Shown: positions 60,284 through 64,000 of the stretch, in pieces
Position numbering within the stretch: the stretch's first letter is position 1
Layout: each line of letters starts with the position of its first letter
DNA from: an uncultured Prevotellaceae bacterium
GTDB lineage: Bacteria; Bacteroidota; Bacteroidia; Bacteroidales; Bacteroidaceae
Assembly (NCBI GenBank): GCA_902782305.1
Contig: CACZMV010000001.1
Span: 1-64,000, forward strand
Reading direction: 5' to 3'
Length of the DNA: 64,000 nt
The notes under the pieces: generated by a model
Databases searched by the model: none
What the model saw: only the letters and a program-made list of their open reading frames with translations
Told to the model about the DNA's origin: nothing
Position numbers and translations under genes: made by a program

Positions 60284-60820
60284 CTACATGACATCTGACT
60301 TCAAGGTATCCTTTCTTATATACAAGGTGTCATAAGGAATATTGTCTGGGCGAATGGTGTCGCCAAGGCTGCGCACGAACATGGAAACACTATATCCAAA
60401 GGCGCGCGGTTTGTCACCACGATGGAAATAAGCATTGCATCCGGTATAGATAACGCCCTGTGCATCAGCATACTTGACAAACGGGGTTCCTTTGAAGACG
60501 AACTTGAAATGTTCCACATAATGGGCCTCAACATTAGTATCCTCACTTATCACTTTTGAGAAAGTCCCTTCCGTAGTACTTTCGTCTTTCACACCGTTTA
60601 CAATCCATTCAATATGGAAACCAATACCCTCATCAGCCGTAAACACAACTGTTGTTCCTACCTCGACATTTGCTCCCGACTCAATTGGCTGACCGTTCGC
60701 CGTTACAACCATTTTAGCCCATGTCGCAGGCTTGTTTGGGGTAGAAAAGGATATAGTTGCTGCCTGAGTAGCAAGCAACATACTAATTAACGCAACTGTT
60801 AACAATATCAGCCTTTTCAT
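60284..60820 (-). CDS. Secreted protein with InlB-B-like repeat
   Basis: This 178-residue protein has a signal peptide (MKRLILLTVALISMLLATQAAT). Residues 30-110 form a bacterial-repeat (InlB B-repeat-like) beta domain: VEVGTTVVFTADEGIGFHIEW, then TEGTFSKVISEDTNVEAHYV. The remaining 70 residues are not recognised. It may be a surface or periplasmic protein. Next to it is the ABC remnant; both could be left from a larger export locus, which is speculation. Confidence 0.6.
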   Translation of the reverse strand: MKRLILLTVALISMLLATQAATISFSTPNKPATWAKMVVTANGQPIESGANVEVGTTVVFTADEGIGFHIEWIVNGVKDESTTEGTFSKVISEDTNVEAHYVEHFKFVFKGTPFVKYADAQGVIYTGCNAYFHRGDKPRAFGYSVSMFVRSLGDTIRPDNIPYDTLYIRKDTLKSDVM

Positions 60821-60970
60821 AGTTTTGCGCTTTAATTATTGTTTGCATAAATAAAGAAAAAAGACGAAAGTTCCAAGAAAATGCAAATTTTTTATTAAAT
60901 GTTTGGTAGATAGATGAATATTTACGACCTTTGCACGTCAAAGAACAAATACGAACCTATTTATATTATT

Positions 60971-62815
60971 ATGGCTGAATTAGAAGTAAAAGAGCTCGAA
61001 CAGGTTGTTGTTCGTTTCTCGGGTGATTCCGGTGATGGTATGCAATTGGCTGGAAACATCTTCTCTACGGTCTCAGCTACCGTAGGCAATGGTATCTCAA
61101 CATTCCCAGACTATCCGGCAGACATCCGCGCCCCGCAAGGCTCGCTGACGGGTGTTTCAGGTTTCCAAGTACACATCGGCGCTGGCAAAGTCTACACTCC
61201 AGGCGACCTTTGTGATGTGTTAGTGGCAATGAACGCTGCTGCTCTGAAGACACAGCTTAAGTACTCCAAGCCTCAGGCTACGATTATTATCGACACTGAT
61301 TCCTTTGGTCCAAAGGACTTGGAGAAGGCACAGTTTAAGACAGAGGATTATCTGGGTGAGTTAGGTATAGATCCTGACCGCGTTATCCAGTGCCCCCTAA
61401 CCACAATGGTAAAGGACTGTCTGGCAGACACGGGCATGGACAACAAGGCCATCCTCAAGTGCCGTAACATGTTTGCATTGGGGTTAGTTTGCTGGTTGTT
61501 CGACCGCGACCTGTCGCTAGTTGCTAATTTCCTACGCGAGAAGTTCGCCAAGAAGCCTGCTATTGCGGAGAATAACATCAAGGTAGTACAGGCCGGTTAC
61601 GATTATGGTCATAATACCCACTCTTCAGCTGTCAACGTCTATCGCATTGAGTCGAAACACAAGGAGCCCGGTCGTTACATGGACATCACTGGTAACAAAG
61701 CTACCGCTTATGGTTTCATTGCTGCTGCCGAAAAGGCTGGATTGAAGCTTTATCTGGGTTCTTATCCCATCACTCCTGCTACAGATGTACTTCACGAGTT
61801 GTCTAAGCACAAGTCACTGGGTGTAATCACCGTTCAGTGTGAGGATGAGATTAGTGGTGCTGCCTCTGCTTTAGGTGCATCGTTCGCAGGTGCTTTGGCT
61901 GTTACCTCTACCTCTGGTCCTGGCATCTGTCTGAAGTCTGAGGCCATGAACCTTGCAGTCATCATGGAATTGCCACTGGTCGTGCTCGACGTGCAGCGTG
62001 GTGGTCCTGCTACAGGTCTGCCCACCAAGTCAGAACAGACCGATCTGTTGCAAACACTTTTTGGTCGTAACGGTGAGAGTCCCATGCCTGTATTAGCAGC
62101 AACCAGTCCCGCAGACTGCTTTGATGCAGCTTTCCAGGCTTGTAAGATTGCCCTTGAGCACATGACTCCTATTGTATTGCTCACAGATGCATATATCGCT
62201 AATGGTTCTGGTGCTTTCCGCCTTCCTGAGATGGCTAAGCTCGACGCCATCAATCCTCCCTATGTTCCAGAGGAACTGAAGGGTAAATGGACTCCATATA
62301 TGCGTGCTGAAAACGGAACCCGCTACTGGGCTGTTCCTGGTCGTGAGGGTTTCACTCATATCCTTGGTGGACTGGAGAAGGACTCTGAGACTGGTGCAAT
62401 TTCTACCAATCCTGAGAACCACGACCTGATGACACGTCTGCGTCAGCAGAAGATTGCAAACATCCAGGTGCCCGACCTTGAGGTGGAAGGTGATGTTCAG
62501 GATGCTGAATTGCTTGTTGTAGGTTTCGGATCAACCTACGGCCACCTGCACTCTGCCATGGACGAGCTCCGCCAGAAGGGTTACAAGGTTGCTCAGGCAC
62601 AGTTCAAGTATCTAAACCCGCTGCCAAAGAACACTGCAGAGGTTCTCTCTAAATATAAAAAGGTGGTAGTGGCCGAACAAAACATGGGCCAGTTGGCAGC
62701 TTATCTGCGTATGAAGGTCGACAACTTCGTTCCCTACCAGTTTAATCAGGTAAAGGGTCAGCCTTTCGTTGTAGAAGAGTTAGTAAACGCATTCGAGGAC
62801 ATTTTAAAGAAGTAA
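60971..62815 (+). CDS. korA: 2-oxoacid:acceptor oxidoreductase alpha subunit
   Basis: This 614-residue protein has an N-terminal gamma-type domain (RFSGDSGDGMQLAGNIFS, FPDYPADIRAPQGSLTGVSGFQVHI) fused to the alpha pyrimidine-binding domain (YPITPATDVLHEL, QCEDEISGAASALGASFAGA, SGPGICLKSEAMNLA). With KorB it oxidises 2-oxoglutarate or a related acid to the acyl-CoA and passes electrons to ferredoxin. The start at 60971 is chosen since 19 upstream codons lie in the leader. korB follows after 4 bp. Confidence 0.93.
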   Translation: MAELEVKELEQVVVRFSGDSGDGMQLAGNIFSTVSATVGNGISTFPDYPADIRAPQGSLTGVSGFQVHIGAGKVYTPGDLCDVLVAMNAAALKTQLKYSKPQATIIIDTDSFGPKDLEKAQFKTEDYLGELGIDPDRVIQCPLTTMVKDCLADTGMDNKAILKCRNMFALGLVCWLFDRDLSLVANFLREKFAKKPAIAENNIKVVQAGYDYGHNTHSSAVNVYRIESKHKEPGRYMDITGNKATAYGFIAAAEKAGLKLYLGSYPITPATDVLHELSKHKSLGVITVQCEDEISGAASALGASFAGALAVTSTSGPGICLKSEAMNLAVIMELPLVVLDVQRGGPATGLPTKSEQTDLLQTLFGRNGESPMPVLAATSPADCFDAAFQACKIALEHMTPIVLLTDAYIANGSGAFRLPEMAKLDAINPPYVPEELKGKWTPYMRAENGTRYWAVPGREGFTHILGGLEKDSETGAISTNPENHDLMTRLRQQKIANIQVPDLEVEGDVQDAELLVVGFGSTYGHLHSAMDELRQKGYKVAQAQFKYLNPLPKNTAEVLSKYKKVVVAEQNMGQLAAYLRMKVDNFVPYQFNQVKGQPFVVEELVNAFEDILKK

Positions 62816-62819
62816 AGCA

Positions 62820-63827
62820 ATGAGTACATATACAGCAAACGATTTTAAGAAAGGACAACCACGTTGGTGTCCTGGATGCGGTGACCATTTTTTCCTGGCA
62901 TCGTTCCATAAAGCATTAGCAGAAATCGGAGTCGCACCACAGGATACTGCTGTTATCAGTGGTATTGGTTGTTCGAGCCGTCTGCCCCACTATATGGCTA
63001 CTTACGGCATGAACACCATCCATGGACGTGCTGCAGCCATTGCCACAGGTGCAAAGGTTGCCAACCCCAACCTCACTGTTTGGCAGGTAAGCGGTGATGG
63101 TGACGGACTGGCTATTGGTGGTAACCACTTCATCCATGCCAATCGTCGCAACATCAACCTGAACATGATTCTGCTTAACAACCGTATCTATGGTCTGACC
63201 AAAGGACAATACTCTCCCACCTCACCCCGTGGTTTTGTTTCCAAGTCAAGTCCTTACGGTACAGTAGAAGATCCTTTCCGTCCTGCTGAGCTCTGTTTTG
63301 GCGCCCGCGGTCATTTCTTTGCACGTGCCGTTGCAACCGATGCTCCGGGCACTGTTGAGATTCTGAAGGCTGCCTATGCCCACAAAGGTGCAGCCGTCTG
63401 CGAGATTCTGCAGAACTGTGTCATCTTCAACGACGGAACCCATGAGGCCGTATATAATAAAGAGGGACGCAAGAAGAACGCCATCTATGTGAAACATGGT
63501 GAGAAACTCGTATTTGGCGAGAACAATGAGTTCGGACTGGTACAACAAGGCTTTGGCCTGAAGATTGTCGAGATTGGCAAAGATGGCTATACGCTTGACG
63601 ACGTACTGGTTCACGATGCTCATTGCGAGGACAACACTCTACAGTTGAAGCTGGCCTTGATGGGTAATGGCGACGGATTCCCCGTAGCTTTGGGGGTTAT
63701 CCGCGATGTCGATGCTCCTACTTACGACGAGGCCGTTCACGCCCAGATTGCTGAGGTTAGTGCTCAGAAGAAGTATCACAACTTTGAAGAACTGTTGGAG
63801 ACTAACGACACCTGGGAGGTGAAGTAA
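62820..63827 (+). CDS. korB: 2-oxoacid:acceptor oxidoreductase beta subunit
   Basis: This 335-residue protein binds TPP: RWCPGCGDHFFL, SGIGCSSRLPHYM, the TPP/Mg motif GDGDGLAIGGNHFIHANRRN, and LLNNRIYGLTKGQYSPTS. It lacks an extra ferredoxin domain, so an external ferredoxin is needed; the 59-residue ferredoxin at 4394-4573 is a candidate. TPP is the cofactor whose import operon lies at 20-23.8 kb. The exact substrate (2-oxoglutarate is usual for this two-gene form) is inference. Confidence 0.93.
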   Translation: MSTYTANDFKKGQPRWCPGCGDHFFLASFHKALAEIGVAPQDTAVISGIGCSSRLPHYMATYGMNTIHGRAAAIATGAKVANPNLTVWQVSGDGDGLAIGGNHFIHANRRNINLNMILLNNRIYGLTKGQYSPTSPRGFVSKSSPYGTVEDPFRPAELCFGARGHFFARAVATDAPGTVEILKAAYAHKGAAVCEILQNCVIFNDGTHEAVYNKEGRKKNAIYVKHGEKLVFGENNEFGLVQQGFGLKIVEIGKDGYTLDDVLVHDAHCEDNTLQLKLALMGNGDGFPVALGVIRDVDAPTYDEAVHAQIAEVSAQKKYHNFEELLETNDTWEVK

Positions 63828-63850
63828 TATATTTGCAAACTCCACTTGAC

Positions 63851-63888
63851 AATCATCCCTAAGAGCATGCGTCTTAGGGATGATTTTG
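63851..63888 (+). terminator. Intrinsic terminator of korAB
   Basis: AATCATCCCTAAGA (63851-63864) pairs with TCTTAGGGATGATT (63872-63885), a perfect 14-bp stem, followed by TTG and T-rich DNA. Confidence 0.92.
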
Positions 63889-63954
63889 TGTATATATACA
63901 CTATACATCCAAGAAAACCCAACCAAACATATCATGTTTACCAGAAATTCTTTG

Positions 63955-63962
63955 TAATTTTG
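63955..63962 (+). promoter_or_regulatory. Promoter -7 box of a gene beyond the window
   Basis: TAATTTTGCG on the plus strand close to the window end; no start codon follows within the window. Confidence 0.5.
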
Positions 63963-64000
63963 CGACCGTTTCCGAGAATACATTAAAAATCTAACGACAT

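Noticed and set aside
59535..60820. Active bacteriocin export locus
   Set aside because: Only one ATPase domain with a ruined P-loop and one small secreted protein are present; no precursor peptide, peptidase domain or membrane fusion protein is seen.

Overview
The window reads as chromosomal DNA from a Bacteroidota bacterium of the order Bacteroidales, most likely Prevotella or a close relative. The reasons are the many promoters with the Bacteroidales -7 box TAnnTTTG, the near absence of Shine-Dalgarno sites, a fused SecDF, family-typical proteins (DUF4271, TGS-type nucleoside kinase, Oar-like TonB receptor, PorT-like protein) and a TPP-riboswitch thiamine-uptake operon of the Bacteroides type. 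Nearly all of it is core housekeeping DNA. I see no prophage, insertion sequence, CRISPR array, rRNA or integrase.

Layout. 1-4.6 kb: repeat-rich leader, an AAA-type ATPase, a secreted M6 metalloprotease and a 59-residue 2[4Fe-4S] ferredoxin. 4.6-7.1 kb: PorT-like outer-membrane protein and a two-gene split 5'-nucleotidase. 7.3-15.6 kb: rplS, a stand-alone AICAR transformylase, GH53 galactanase, YifB/ComM ATPase, an AsmA-like protein and a thioredoxin-fold lipoprotein that lost its CxxC. 16.2-20 kb: two tiny membrane proteins, tRNA-Leu and the operon pyrE-SRPBCC-argH-Cys4 lipoprotein. 20-23.8 kb: TPP riboswitch, thiamine TonB receptor, PnuT and thiamine pyrophosphokinase. 23.8-29.1 kb: argS, RNase H, ribD (opposite strand), prmC-recX-comF. 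29.1-33.6 kb: a sensory operon (NMT1-like binding protein, kinase-less Cache/HAMP paralogue, full Cache/HAMP histidine kinase) directly behind tRNA-Arg. 33.6-42.2 kb: MaoC hydratase, secDF, rhomboid plus EEP phosphatase, HU, kduD-kduI, tRNA-Gln. 42.3-47.3 kb: metK-DUF4271-hemD-rnpA-yidD-tyrS. 47.5-56 kb: M16 peptidase and an Oar-like TonB receptor with an OB-fold lipoprotein. 56-64 kb: Na/Pi symporter, nucleoside kinase, an orphan ABC ATPase domain with a ruined P-loop, a secreted protein, and korA-korB.

How parts fit. Thiamine is imported (receptor, PnuT) and phosphorylated (TPK) under TPP control. KorAB uses TPP and needs a ferredoxin such as the one near 4.4 kb. GH53 and KduI/KduD point to plant-pectin feeding (galactan side chains, uronic acids). 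A PorT-like protein and GxY-type C-terminal tails on the M6 protease and GH53 suggest type IX secretion.

The most unusual content is intergenic. (1) A promoter-bearing repeat of about 75-85 bp (five copies, one tandem pair) carries a TAnnTTTG box at each end and a central hairpin whose arms co-vary between copies. (2) Four clusters of tandem dyads are phased at exactly 21 bp, each 50-190 bp upstream of a promoter. (3) Heptad repeats (CACTTTT/CTCATTT type) often abut the promoter boxes and in places run into coding sequence. All coordinates were worked out by eye from the sequence; no database search was possible.
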